Part shown: piece after piece, positions 36,761-47,900 of the stretch
How positions within the stretch are numbered: the stretch's first letter is position 1
How the letters are laid out: each line of letters starts with the position of its first letter
NCBI GenBank assembly: GCA_013399305.1
Contig: VXAI01000021.1
Span: 7,530,794-7,594,793, forward strand
From: Rostratula benghalensis
Lineage: Eukaryota; Chordata; Aves; Charadriiformes; Rostratulidae
Direction of reading: 5' to 3'
Length of the DNA stretch: 64,000 nucleotides
The notes under the pieces: generated by a model
Databases searched by the model: none
What the model was told of the DNA's origin: nothing
What the model saw: only the letters and a program-made list of their open reading frames with translations
Program-made: the position numbers and the translations under genes

Positions 36761-38673
36761 GTAAGGCTAAACCCACAAAGAAGCAATAACTTGAGTGGTG
36801 TTTCCAAAACATCATTGCAACTTAAGACCCTGGTTGTGGAGTACTTTAAGTGTTATGGAAAGTCTTGGCCTATCACTTACTAAGGAGTCAAGTGGGCAAA
36901 ATATGCTGATGCGGGGATATGTTGGAAGCGTTGCTCACCGTGTCTTCTATTTATATTCTTATAACTTCTCTGTATGAATTAAGAATTCAGGAGGCTTTTA
37001 TTAAATATAATTACTGGTGCAATTTGTAACAGAAGACATTTATTAATCCAGGTGGCTTCTAAAGAAAGTTTGGTACAGTGCATGTTTGTGCAGTTATTTT
37101 TAACACACAAATGCTGCATCACCGTGCCTGGTTTTGAAGAGAGCTGTTTTTAAACTCTGACACTATTCTGTGTTGAATTCAGAAGCAGCCTCTGGAGAGA
37201 GCTACAGGTTCTTGCCCCATTCCTCATTCTCCATCTCCTGCCTCCACTGCTCCGAGCTGTCAGGTATTGGGAAGTGAAGTAAGGTGTTGTGTTGTGGTGA
37301 TGACACTTACTTATTAGCCAATACTAAACTCAGCTGTTTCTGCTTCCTTGTAACTATCTGTTCTATTAACATTGTCCTTTTTAAAAGTGCATTTGTATGT
37401 TTTTCCATTTGGAAAGTTTCATGCTCTGAAATGATCCATCATGGCAAAATGGTTTTCTAATGGCAGATTTGGAATAGGGTTCTCAACTTTTAAGCACAAG
37501 ACAGTATGACAATGACAACTGTGATTTGTACTTGACATTAATTCACCGGCAAAAGGCAAGAGTTTTTTAAAGATGAGTTGTGTGGATTGTCTGCTGCTGT
37601 CTGAATGTGCCTGGACTCTGCCAGGCCTGTGCCTCGGCTGTCCCATGCATGGTTCCTCTCCTATGGCAGCAGGAAAGGTGGAAGGGGAGGGAGGTGGTGA
37701 TGGCTGTGGTAGAGACAGGGTGTTCATCTGTAGTGCTCTATAACTAAGCACAATACAATAATGCAAAGTAACCTCCTTGTACCTGCCTCTAATAAGAAAA
37801 GGGATGCTCAGTAGCAACTAATCGATTTATCGTTTATTTTTCTGTACCTTTTGCATGTGTATCTGGAGAAGATGGGATGTGTTGCACTTAATATGTTAAT
37901 TGCCAGCCCAAATTCAACAACAACTTTCAAAATAGTTTCAATTCATTAGTATGCATCATAATGAAAGTTCAATGAGTTAAAAACATTCAGAATGTCTGTG
38001 GTAGGAACTAAATTGATTTGTAAAAAAAAAAAAAACCCAAACCAAGCCACAGCTTGAACTGTAGTCTCAGGAGGAACATGGTTGAGAGTGAAAGCATGTC
38101 TGCAGTAATGTAAATAATTCGGCCACCAGCGTCAAAGACTGTCAGTTTTTCTTTTTGGACCTTAAAGCACAAGCCTACATTTTCCTCCAGGATGTGTATG
38201 AGCTGAGTTTCCAGGGTATCTGTTTTCTTAGTTCCAAATGCATGTCTGTTGTTTGAGGCTGGTGAGGTCTACCTTTGCCCTATTCTGGGCACACCAATGC
38301 CCACAGCTGTGAGATGCGTGTGCCTGAGCCAGCACCACGCAGGGTCAGAAACGAGCATTTGGGGCTGATGCTGCTTTTACCTGAGTAAACACAAAATGCT
38401 GGTGAACTCCCAGAGGGAAGCTGCATGCAAGTCTAACTGAAAACTTACCCCTTAAAGTCTTTGTGGTGTCTGATGTATAAAATGCTGCATAAACTTGCTG
38501 AATCACAGCAAATGAGTTATAAAAAGAAGCTTACGGGTGCTTATTTTAATTGTGTGCAGAGAGCACTGTGTAAAACTTCAAGCAGCTAAAGCAGCTGGCT
38601 GTTTAATAAGTATTTATATCTGGGTGTAGTGCAACAGCTTTATGTGCATTTCTCTTTTTTTATCTTTTAACAG
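36761..38673. other. MICAL2: Intron, containing a candidate cassette exon
   Basis: Intron of 1913 bases between the linker and LIM exons. It holds the candidate 81-base exon at 37183-37263 (listed separately) and an A run near 38024-38036. Nothing else recognised. Confidence 0.75.
37183..37263 (+). CDS. MICAL2: Candidate alternative linker exon, 27 codons
   Basis: Acceptor TTGAATTCAG ends at 37182 and donor CAG|GTATTG begins at 37264. In phase 0 it is open and encodes KQPLERATGSCPIPHSPSPA then STAPSCQ, a Pro/Ser-rich peptide of the same flavour as the exon at 28297 (which has PSCPPPHDS). Length 81 makes it a symmetric 0-0 cassette that could be included or skipped between 36760 and 38674 without a frame change. 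I do not recall a matching human exon, so it is a prediction from splice sites, frame and composition. Confidence 0.45.
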
Positions 38674-38860
38674 GGATCTCTGAGAAAAGAATTTCCTCCG
38701 TCTATTGGAGGGAGTGACATTTGTTATTTCTGCAAAAAACGGGTGTATGTCATGGAGCGGCTGAGTGCAGAAGGCCACTTCTTTCATAGGGAGTGCTTCA
38801 AGTGTGAAATATGTTCTACAACACTCCGTTTAGGAATTTATGCCTTTGATGTTGACGAAG
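38674..38860 (+). CDS. MICAL2: MICAL2 exon: LIM domain, main part
   Basis: Acceptor TTTTAACAG ends at 38673; donor GTAATA begins at 38861; starts in phase 0, ends in phase 1. After [16 protein letters not shown] it encodes [20 protein letters not shown] then [18 protein letters not shown]. Zinc ligands visible are C-x2-C (CYFC), H-x2-C (HREC) and the start of the second finger C-x2-C (CEIC). The LIM domain of MICALs mediates protein contacts and takes part in autoinhibition with the C-terminus. Confidence 0.96.
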
Positions 38861-39996
38861 GTAATATAGGAGCTATTTAAGAATATTTCAAAATGTCTGG
38901 GTATTGATGCTTTTAATGGAACTAGGGAAAAAGCACTGGCCGAGAAGCTCGGTCAGGTCAGGAGGAGGTCTGCCAAGTATGTTGTTTGCATCTATGCTGA
39001 TCTTTGAGTCCTTGTACTTGTAGTTCTAGTCTTTCAGAAGAATCCAGTTATGACAGACCTGAGCTCTAAATGAAGAACTCATCAGTGGAAAATAAGTTGA
39101 ATGAACAAAATTCAGTTTATCCAATTGCAGGTCAAAACAGGGAGAGGGGAAAAAGGTAACTTTTCTCCAACAGTACAGAATTATTCTCATCTCTCATTTA
39201 TAACTGGCCATTAAATAACATGATCTATAAAGATAAGCCATAATAGTGGCAGATTTACATGGATGAGGGGAATAAAGGTTATTTCTTTGAAGATATAATG
39301 GCTCAGGCGTTGAAAGCAGTAGTATTGGCCAAGCAGTGTAATTTATTCCAGTCTAATGTAGAACAGGAGGTTCAGATCTTGGGCACTCAGTCCCACCTAC
39401 AGTCTGGGGTTTGAAGGTGGGTAATTATTTTTGGCCTTTTTTTTTTTTTTTTAACTTTAGAGGGAAATTATTGAACAGAGTTGAAATTCTTTTGTCACTT
39501 CCAAATTATTTGAGTAGATTGGAGTATTAACATTATCTCCTTCTACAAAAGGATGTAAGACTCGGGGCCAAAGGTGGCTCTTTTGCAGTCCAGAATTTAC
39601 AGAATCTTCTGTAAAGACATTTTTTAACTGATTATATGACTTTTTGCTGCTTGATGTTTGTGACTTGATAGAATCTTCTTGTTTGTTTTTTGTTTTGTTT
39701 TTTTTCCTGCTATTTCTTAATATTAAAACCTGTGTGGTAGATAAGCTATTTCTTAATCTTAAAACCTGTGTGGTAGATAAATGACCTTGGTGTATTTAAC
39801 AAATGTGCAAATCTGTGTTCTATAAAAGAAACCCATTCAGAACTTTGAGCTATTGAGAGTCAGTGGCAAATTTCCCATTCCTCTCACTGCCCAGCCATTA
39901 ACTATCCTGATTTCATCTTTTAATAGATGCAATGGTGGTGTTTCAGCCCATGTGCACACAGATAAAATAACATATAATTTGTTTTTTCTCTTGTAG
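38861..39996. other. MICAL2: Intron
   Basis: Intron of 1136 bases inside the LIM domain. It holds a T run near 39438-39453 and a 36-bp tandem duplication (listed separately). Confidence 0.85.
39709..39780. repeat. 36-bp tandem duplication, two copies
   Basis: The unit GCTATTTCTTAATATT plus AAAACCTGTGTGGTAGATAA is present at 39709-39744 and again at 39745-39780 with one A/C mismatch, so it is a recent local duplication. Confidence 0.93.
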
Positions 39997-40085
39997 GTAA
40001 ATTTTACTGTAAACCTCATTTTACTCACTGCAAAATCAGTACTAAACACAGAAAGAGAAGAGCAACATTACAGATGCAGGGAAAG
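39997..40085 (+). CDS. MICAL2: MICAL2 exon: end of LIM domain
   Basis: Acceptor TCTCTTGTAG ends at 39996; donor GTATGT begins at 40086. It completes a Gly codon and ends in phase 0. It encodes [20 protein letters not shown] then [10 protein letters not shown]-x2-H in FYCKPH supplies the last two zinc ligands, so the LIM domain is complete. A basic run (KHRKRRA) follows directly, as in other MICALs. Confidence 0.95.
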
Positions 40086-40416
40086 GTATGTACTGATTAT
40101 GTTACTACTGCAGGAAATGTTGAGGCGCCTTTAACTGGAGCAGAGTGCAATACTTCTGTCTTTGTGTAAGATGTTTTCTGCTTGATGTCCAGCAGTTGTA
40201 AAATCAATACTAAAATACAACCTCCTGGTTCTGTAAAGCTGGCATATTTATAATCTGGTTGTCAGTGGAAACTAGCTTTTCCTATACAAAGTGAAGTAAA
40301 ACTTAACAGCAGTTGAAAAGGACAATATACTAAAAAGTTGAAAACAGTAGCAGAAAGTGGACTTTCCCATTTTTAGAAGTACATTTAACTTTTTTTTTCC
40401 TAATGCTTTGTATAAG

Positions 40417-40516
40417 GAGGCAACAGAAGCTTGGAAGAAAGAGGAACCCAAACCCACAGAGGCCATCACAGAAAGCACTTTGTCTACTGCTAGCAGTCCA
40501 GAGGACAGGTCCCCAG
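40417..40516 (+). CDS. MICAL2: Long-isoform version of the exon, ending at an internal donor
   Basis: If the internal donor GTATCC at 40517 is used, the exon is 100 bases and ends in phase 1 after DRSP. The leftover G joins AC at 59273 to give Asp: SSPEDRSP-D-CRLLIADEP. The nearby alternative GTCCCC at 40509 ends in phase 2 and does not fit. Use of this site is inferred from frame, donor strength and the family arrangement of short and long MICAL2 forms. Confidence 0.6.
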
Positions 40517-40803
40517 GTATCCTGACTTCCTTCTTTAGGGGCACGCTAAGCTGGCCCCTTCGGGTGACAAGGGATCTGCTTGACATTCCCAGACGCCTGT
40601 CTAACTGGATGCATGGTTTTCTGCACGCTACCAATCTTCATTTCAGGGACAATGCATATAACTATACCTACTTGTATGAACTCTTGAGCCTTGGTGTGCC
40701 ATTCCTCTGTGCTCTTCTAGAGGTACTTACTCATATGTACCGGGAAGCAGAGCTATCACTTGAAAATGTGCTTGAATGGGTGAAAAAATTCTACAGGGTT
40801 TAA
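40417..40803 (+). CDS. MICAL2: MICAL2 terminal exon of short isoform (also donor site for long form)
   Basis: The acceptor TTTGTATAAG ends at 40416 after a T-rich tract. The exon is open in phase 0 for 128 codons to TAA at 40801-40803. It begins EATEAWKKEEPKPTEA and ends LENVLEWVKKFYRV. The first third is charged. The remaining ~95 residues include FRGTLSWPLRVTRDLLDIP and the hydrophobic stretch YLYELLSLGVPFLCALLEVL, which could be a membrane-associating or packing helix. This looks like the C-terminus of the short MICAL2 isoform. A donor inside the exon, CCCCAG|GTATCC at 40517, ends in phase 1 and matches the long-form exon at 59273. Confidence 0.85.
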   Translation, partial: EATEAWKKEEPKPTEAITESTLSTASSPEDRSPGILTSFFRGTLSWPLRVTRDLLDIPRRLSNWMHGFLHATNLHFRDNAYNYTYLYELLSLGVPFLCALLEVLTHMYREAELSLENVLEWVKKFYRV

Positions 40804-42420
40804 ATTCTTCTAGGTGTCTTGCTCAGTTGTGCCTTTCAGATTTTCAAAATTAACAGCCTCATAATTTTCTTGAGGGTTTTTTTTTTGTTGTTTGGTTCTT
40901 TTTTTTTTTTTTACTTTTCATGCAATTTAATATGTGACTTAAACAAATGGTGAATTCCTTCTGATATAAATGAGGTGCAATCAAAATTTTTGATATAAAA
41001 TGTACTGTATGTTAGAGCATGAAGGGCAGTGTCCAGACACATTTCCAGAACACAGAGACAGATGAAGGATGTTTTGTAGATTTCCCTCTCCCTGCCCCAT
41101 TTTATCCTGTAACCAGTCCACTGGGGGATGTGGGTCTTCTCCCTGGCTCTCTCCCCCCACACCGCTTTTTTTGGTTTGTGTGGGGCTTTTTTTTGTTAGA
41201 CCAAGAAAGAATGTACATTCTTTCAGATTTGTGGAATATTTATGACAAATGACTGGGTTTTGAAACCTGAATATGGCGCATACCTTTTTTTCTTGCTTTC
41301 ATCTTTGCTCTGGGTTATGAGGTTTATAACTTGCATGAGTATGTTTAAAAAAAATAATAATAATGTACTTAACTCACATTGCTCCTAGTCATGCCTTTTA
41401 CATTTCTTACATGTGATAGATACCCCTTGTTGATAGTGGGTATAATGTGTACTACTAATTTATTTAAAGCTTTGAAATAAATTGAAAGAGCAAATCTTAG
41501 TTGAGTGAAGGCCTGATTGAAACTGTCAGTCAAAGGAACTGGTAGTGTTGATTTATTCCTCGAGTCAAGTCTTCCTCATTAGGTGGCTAATTTGAGGAAT
41601 ATCAACTTATGGAGTGCTTGTCTAACTGAAATCACTGCCGTTGTGTCTCTGGGTAGGCACTGCTTCTATTGTCTTTTGAAATTTTTTTATAAATACAAGT
41701 ATAGAACAGCTACAAACATATTCTAAGAAGATTACTTCTTAGTTTGGTATTTCATTCATTTCAATGTTTAAAGTGGATGGTAGAAAAGTTAAATTCTATA
41801 ATCTGGAGCAGCAAGTAGATTTATTTCAGATGGTTCTCAACAAGGTCTGCCTTAATCAGAAAGTGTTGGGACTGGTTAAATAAACTATTTAACAGCAAGG
41901 AGACACCAACATCCCAAATTCTCATCTACTACCAGGCTATTTAGCCAGTGAGGTAAGCATGCTCCCAGCCTTTCAGATACTGAAATGTTTGAATTCAGAA
42001 GTTAACCAGGAAATAGGTAAATACATAAACATGGTAATATGTATAGCCTAAAATGAAAAGCATCTGTAGCATTTATTTCTAGCCAAAAGAATGTGGCTTA
42101 AAACAATAGGAAATGATGGTGCATTGGATTAATACCAAGGTTGAGGATGACCTTCCAGTGGTCTTAAATGACTGCGCTGCTTATGGGCTGGCAATTTTTT
42201 GATTTTAACATAATGTGAGAAAAGATGATTTGAATTGTTTTGTTTCTAGGGTATTAAAAGGAAATGCATCTTCTTTATAAAATACATGATAAACTGGATT
42301 TTTCTTCTAGGTATTTTGATGTTCATTAAACTATGAGGGTAAAGCTTTTCACATTTCAGAATGCATATGTATTTGGGGGGAAAAATGTTAAGTATATGCA
42401 CAGTACTTGAAAAGTGCTTC

Positions 42421-42426
42421 AATAAA
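42421..42426 (+). terminator. MICAL2: Poly(A) signal AATAAA, short isoform candidate
   Basis: AATAAA preceded by GTGCTTC and followed by GTTGTTTAAGTATAAGG; a second copy lies 37 bases downstream at 42458 and a third at 42666. About 1.6 kb after the stop codon. Confidence 0.4.
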
Positions 42427-43322
42427 GTTGTTTAAGTATAAGGTAGCATTCATTTGAAATAAATTGCCATAGCTTTTCAAATGTATTCAGTAAAACTTTG
42501 CTAGAATATTGACTGGACACAGCGACAATTATAGTAACATGGTGGCCATCTGTATATATGTAAAGACATGTATCTGTACCTCTTTTATAGCATTTAAAAA
42601 AATACTTTGAAACACTGTATACTTTTTAATTATTTGCTAATGATAGTGATTGTTTCACAGTAAAAAATAAATCTGCAGTGTAGATTTTCCATCTTTCTCC
42701 TGCAACACAGCAGACTGCTAAGTGGTAAACTTTCAAAATTTGGCTTGCCATCGCATTTTGATTTCAGTTTGTCAACAGCACAGTCTCTAGAAACATTTGC
42801 TCCTGCTGTTTACTACAGGAAGTTTTCTGTGTTTCAGCAGAGTGAGCATAACTTACAGAAAATGGTGATACAGTAAGAAACTTGGAAGTTCTTGATGTCC
42901 AGTGGATTTAAAACCAATGAATCTTAAGAGTAGAAAGTTTTTTTTAAAAAATAAAACCTTTCCTACAACAAAATTTGGAAAACGTTTTCAAATGAAAATT
43001 GAAAACATTTTCCTGAGGAATCTTAATTATATGCATACTCCACTAGGAGGTTGCAGGTGATTCTGTTGAGAAGGTTCTTTATTGGTATCGATTTTATTGG
43101 TAGATTTTTAAATTTTTTTAACCTTTTCATCTTAAGATTCTACTAGTAAGATTCATTCCTATTTGTCCTCATTCATGATTTAATGAAAAAAAGGCAATTT
43201 TGTTTTGGCTGATTCTTCTTTGTGCCTACGTAATCTTTCTGATGCTTTCCTATATAACCAAGTTAAGTTCTGTGTTTTTTTCCCTGCTGTCTTTCTTCTC
43301 TGTCAATCTCCCTCGTGTTTAG

Positions 43323-43380
43323 TCCAATTCATCATTCCGGTGCTGCACCCGCTCACTGGCTGAAGCCTGTCTGCTCTCAG
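43323..43380 (+). CDS. MICAL2: Candidate alternative exon, 58 bp, between short and long 3' parts
   Basis: A very good pyrimidine tract (TCTTTCTTCTCTGTCAATCT) and TTTAG ending at 43322 precede it; donor CAG|GTGATT begins at 43381. Read from phase 0 it encodes SNSSFRCCTRSLAEACLLS and ends in phase 1. That fits entry from the LIM exon ending at 40085 (phase 0) and exit to 59273 (phase 1), so it could replace the 40417 exon in a long form. If read through instead, it stops after a short tail (GDFFLLASSKIV). No family match is remembered. Confidence 0.4.
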
Positions 43381-44264
43381 GTGATTTTTTTCTGCTTGCC
43401 AGTTCTAAAATTGTGTGACTAACACTGTTGTTTGACCACATTACATTGTGTGGGGATTTTTAAGACTTCTGGAGCAAACTGTGTGTGTCTGGTATATTAA
43501 TGGATGCGAGCTTTGGCATGATCATTTAACCTGTTGCTGAGTTCATGATTCTAGAAAAGGTAACGTCTGCGCTCTCTGTAAAAAATACTTTTCTCCTTGC
43601 GTTGTCTGTGTGTGTACACTTCCTTGTGCCTTTAAGGTAAGTTAGGCAAGTACATTTTTTTTGAAAGAAGTAGTTAAAGCCGTATTTCTTTTGAAGGATT
43701 GAAGGAAAGATTTAAAATAAAGTCAGCCAGCTGCTTCTCCTGGTTAGTGTGAACACCTATTTCCAGTGAGCTCAAATATGCAATAAACAAGTATTGTTTG
43801 AGCATTGTGGCTCTTTCTAAACATTTTTTTCTTTCATACTGGAAAAGTATGACATATAAGGATTCTATTGGAAAAGGTAGCTGAAGAGATGCAAATTCCA
43901 GTCTTCCACCCCAAGTAACATAGTTGGTGGGCCTAATATCAGTAGTTGTGCATGTTATTTTTAGTCTGTAACATCAAATGCCAAGTCTGTGTAACCAGAG
44001 TGTTTTGGTTTGAATTGTTTTAAGTAATTAACTGGGCCTCATTTACCATTGTGATGAATGGATTTGTCTTGCTGCATGAGACATTGCCACTACTCTCTCT
44101 GACGAATTTGTGTGATTATTTCGGATGCATGTTCAATATAAACGCCAGTATGTGTAAGCACATGTTGATAATCTGGAAGTGGACATGAATCCAAACAAGA
44201 ACCAAGGACAAGCAAGCGTGCTAAGGTTTTGGTTGATATGGTTGTGACCCAGTCTTCCTTGCTG

Positions 44265-44287
44265 AGGATCCCTTTCAAAGGGATCCT
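44265..44287. repeat. Perfect inverted repeat, 11-bp arms, 1-base loop
   Basis: AGGATCCCTTT and AAAGGGATCCT are exact reverse complements separated by one C. A partial copy, CTTTCAAAGG, follows directly at 44288-44297. Confidence 0.9.
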
Positions 44288-44896
44288 CTTTCAAAGGCCT
44301 TCAGGAACTGGTTTAAGCAGCAATTTTCAGGAGGGGCCAAACATCCTCTGCCACTTGCCCCATTCCGCAGGCCTCAGCCAGGAATGCAGAAGGGCTGTGG
44401 GGTCAGAGCCCCACATCTTATCTTGCTGACCTGTATGTTTGCATATTTAAAACAACAGTGTTCATTTATGTGGATATCCTAAAATGTCTTGATGGCTTTG
44501 AAAGTGCCCACACAAACATCTTTGTACTTGAAGCATCACTTCCTGCACAACTGGTTAGGACATGACTTCCTATGTATTTCAGGGCCGTGGTGTTTTGTTA
44601 CAAAGCTCAGTATGCTTTGAGATGAAGGTCGTGATCTAAAGGTCTGCCATTTCAAACCACTTCCCACTGCTGTGTTTTTCACCCTCTGTTGCAGAGTCTT
44701 CCTAGCTCTTCCTGGCCAATGAGGATTCTGTCCTTCTCCTCCTAAATCTTCTGTCTTCATTTTACTTCATAATCTTAACTGAGTATTTTTATTAAATAGT
44801 TTTCAATGCTGTATTTAAATTTTCACATGGAAATTCTGTATTTTGCACACAGTGAAAATTGTTTTAGCTTTATTTATGATATCTGCTGTAAACAAA

Positions 44897-44902
44897 AATA
44901 AA
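44897..44902 (+). terminator. MICAL2: Distal poly(A) signal AATAAA
   Basis: AATAAA in AT-rich sequence, followed within 40 bases by the T-rich stretch CCTTGTTTCATCTTTTCC. It could end a long 3' UTR of the short isoform (about 4.1 kb). Confidence 0.35.
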
Positions 44903-47900
44903 TGTAGTTCTTTATAAGCCTCCTTGTTTCATCTTTTCCTTTTAAAAGTATTTCCTGGCAACAGAGACTTAATAGTGACTTCACCCTCATTTTGCAAATT
45001 CCTCTTCTGGTGTATGCTGTTATGTTATCTTTGTGGTGGCCTGACCCAAGGGCCAGAGAGTTTTACTGTGGTGGTGTAATCACACGTGTGTCCCTTTTGA
45101 AAGGGATATATGTTGGGTTCCCTGACAAGTTATCCCATCTGCTGCAGATCAGGAGGTGATTGGTGTTGGGATTTATCTGTCCTGGGAGTGATAAACTGGT
45201 GGTGGTGAGCATGGGGGTTGCTTGCATTGCATACAGAAGTGGCATTTGTCCTCTTCTCTGACTTCTGTTACCTTTCCTTGGGTTTTTGTTGTTTGGTTGT
45301 AGGGGTTTTTTGTTTACATATTAACAGATGTCATAAAGGATAAAGGTCATGCTAAGTTATATGTATTTGGGATCTTCTATTGTATACAGGAAAAGCAGGT
45401 AATAACCACGGGGAAATCTTTACCTTTGCTCCTGGCTCTGGAGTGCTATTCTTCTGAAAAATCAGATTTTCCAAAAGAGCTTTCTTAAGTCTTCCTTCCC
45501 TTCATCTTCCTCCTTTTCCTTGCTCCGCAATTTTTAAGCTATAACTTCTTCCTTTGTATTTCAAGAAAAAAACAAATCCCAGAAATAATAGTTCCAATAA
45601 TTCAATTAAAAGATTGTGTGATGTATTTTTTAAAGTTCATTCAAACTGAGCCTCGCTAGTGCTGATTGAATGACAGAAATGTGTTTTTCGGAAGTGTTGC
45701 TAAAGACAACATTACTGAAGAACAACAAATGTTATTCCCAATGAACTATTCCATTTTCTCTGCCAATGAAAAAGCCACCATGCACAGTAGAAAGTTTGCT
45801 GTCTGAGGGGGAGATGATTTGCATTATGAAAACATAGGGCAGTGAAAACCATTTAAGGCAATGCTTGACACTTCTGTAATTGTAGTGGACAAAGCAATCT
45901 GGGTAAAACTAAATTTACTCTTTGCACAATTTACAGTTTTGGAGCAGACTCAGCCATCTTTACTGGATCATCTTAGGCAGAGGCAATGGCATGGAAACAT
46001 CAGAATAAGTTTTTGTGTCTGCAGAAGGTGATGATTTGTTTGGCACTGAAGCTTTAAGAGGCATCAGATGTCCATGCTGTTCTCATAAAGTTTCACTTAT
46101 TCCTGCTGAAATATTAGTACAATAGGTTGGAATTGGGGTGATGTAGTAATTGTGTTGCTCATGGTGATGCAGAAGGCCCACAAAGACAATTCACAAGTAG
46201 ATCCTCTTACTAGAGGGGTATACCTAGCAGTAAACGGTCCCTGCCCTGGAATGCCGGTGTACAAAACAAGATACAGTGTACAGAAAAGAAAGAAACTAGA
46301 CAAAATGAGCAATGTGAGGGGATCAAGTTTGTTAGTTCCCTCACTCTCAGTCAAAATAATTGCACAATAAAACCAAATATCCCTTGTTTTGTTCCCAACA
46401 GTGCTACTAGAGGAAGAGGCTAGTGGGTCAAGTTCTGCATAAATTTAACAAGCCTAATTTGGGACTCCTGCTTTCCTCTGGCCACATGAGCAGACTTCCT
46501 TGTGAATAGGAGGCCTGAATCCTCCTACTGCTCTTGTGTTGAGCTCTCTCCAAAAGCCCCAGTGCTCTCAGTCTGCAGAAAGCACATGCTGTTTTGAATG
46601 CACCCAAGAGCAGGAATGCTTTGTCCCTTCGCATAGCTGGAATTGGCAATGGTTCTTGTTTGAAAGGCAAAACGGCTGCCGCTCCAGTCTCGAGCTGCTG
46701 CTGAACTGGGTGCTTTCCAAAAACCATGGTTTCAGAGCAGATGATGCTAATGCCTCTTCACATAGTTAATGTTTTCTAAGACTTGCAAGCTACTTGGTAT
46801 TATAGATGACATTATAGCAGTAGAGGTGCAGAGGTGATGTTTGCTGTGTCTGACAGGCTCAGGAGTTGCTCTGTCTGTCTTCCCCTTTACACTGGTTCAC
46901 ACGGGTTCTGAACTTCTCTGTTGCCACAAGGGCCATTTGGATTGGAAATATATACACAGGTGGGCTTTTTTGGAAAAGGCAGGCTAACCTTTAATTCTCA
47001 AAGCAAGGCAGCGTTACCTGCCTAGATGTCTGTTAATAAAAATCAGACATGTTGGGATTCTGTAAAGGTAACCTTCCCTTATTATAATTATGCTAATGCT
47101 TTATAATGAAAAAGATCTTACAGTTTTTAAATGTGATTAAAAAAAAACAGTAAAGGCAAAACTGAAATTCAAATGTCAGCCTTTCATTAACTCTACCAAG
47201 AACAGTAATTTCTATTCTTCTCGGTTTCTTGCTACAGCTATAAAATGCCAATGAAAGTTGCTTCTCTATGTATTCCAACCTCAAGCAAGGGCTACGGTCT
47301 GCGTTTTCCCACAACATTATGGCAATTAGTTACTATAATTGGTTTTAATTCACTTCTGGCTCACTCATTCCTCGCATTCCAATCAAAACAATGAATTCTG
47401 AAACACACTGAATTCTGCATTAATATTTACAGTTTTGAAGGCATGACATGTTTGCAGATTACTTGATTTTTTTTCATGAAAGATCATGTCGCTGAAGATC
47501 AGAAGACATTATGTGTTAGTGCTTGATCCAAGTATACATATTAGTCATGTAAATATTTCCCCAAGACTCTCCTTTTTTTCATGAACTGTGTTAACGTAAA
47601 AGGAAAAGAGGTTTTGATCTCATCTCATCAGGTGGTGGGCTCCAAAGTTGTTTAAAACGGATGGAGTTTCTGAGACCTTTTGTTGAAATGTGAAATTACA
47701 AAGAAATCTGCATTTTGATATAGTCTTAAATTTGCTCTTTCAGCACTTACTCTGCTGGTATTCATTCACGTAGTTGTTTGAAGGTTTTTGGTGCTTTGAG
47801 TCTGTGTGCAAAAATATTATTTTGACAGACACTGGTCACTCTAGAGACCAAAACAGTTGTTGCCACACTCTGAACTCACAATTACTATGTGCATTAATAT

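Larger units (their letters stand above)
40804..44920 (+). other. MICAL2: Probable 3' UTR of the short isoform, overlapping long-form intron
   Basis: AT-rich sequence without coding character follows the stop codon and carries several AATAAA hexamers: 41476, 42421, 42458, 42666 and 44897. Those at 42421-42666 and at 44897 lie in stretches typical of vertebrate 3' UTR ends (runs of A/T, TG/T-rich sequence just downstream). Which site is used cannot be told. In the long form the whole stretch is intron. The far end is set by the last hexamer and is uncertain. Confidence 0.5.

Noticed and set aside
40417..40508. Donor GTCCCC at 40509 as the long-form junction
   Set aside because: It ends in phase 2, which does not fit the exon at 59273, and it is a poor donor.
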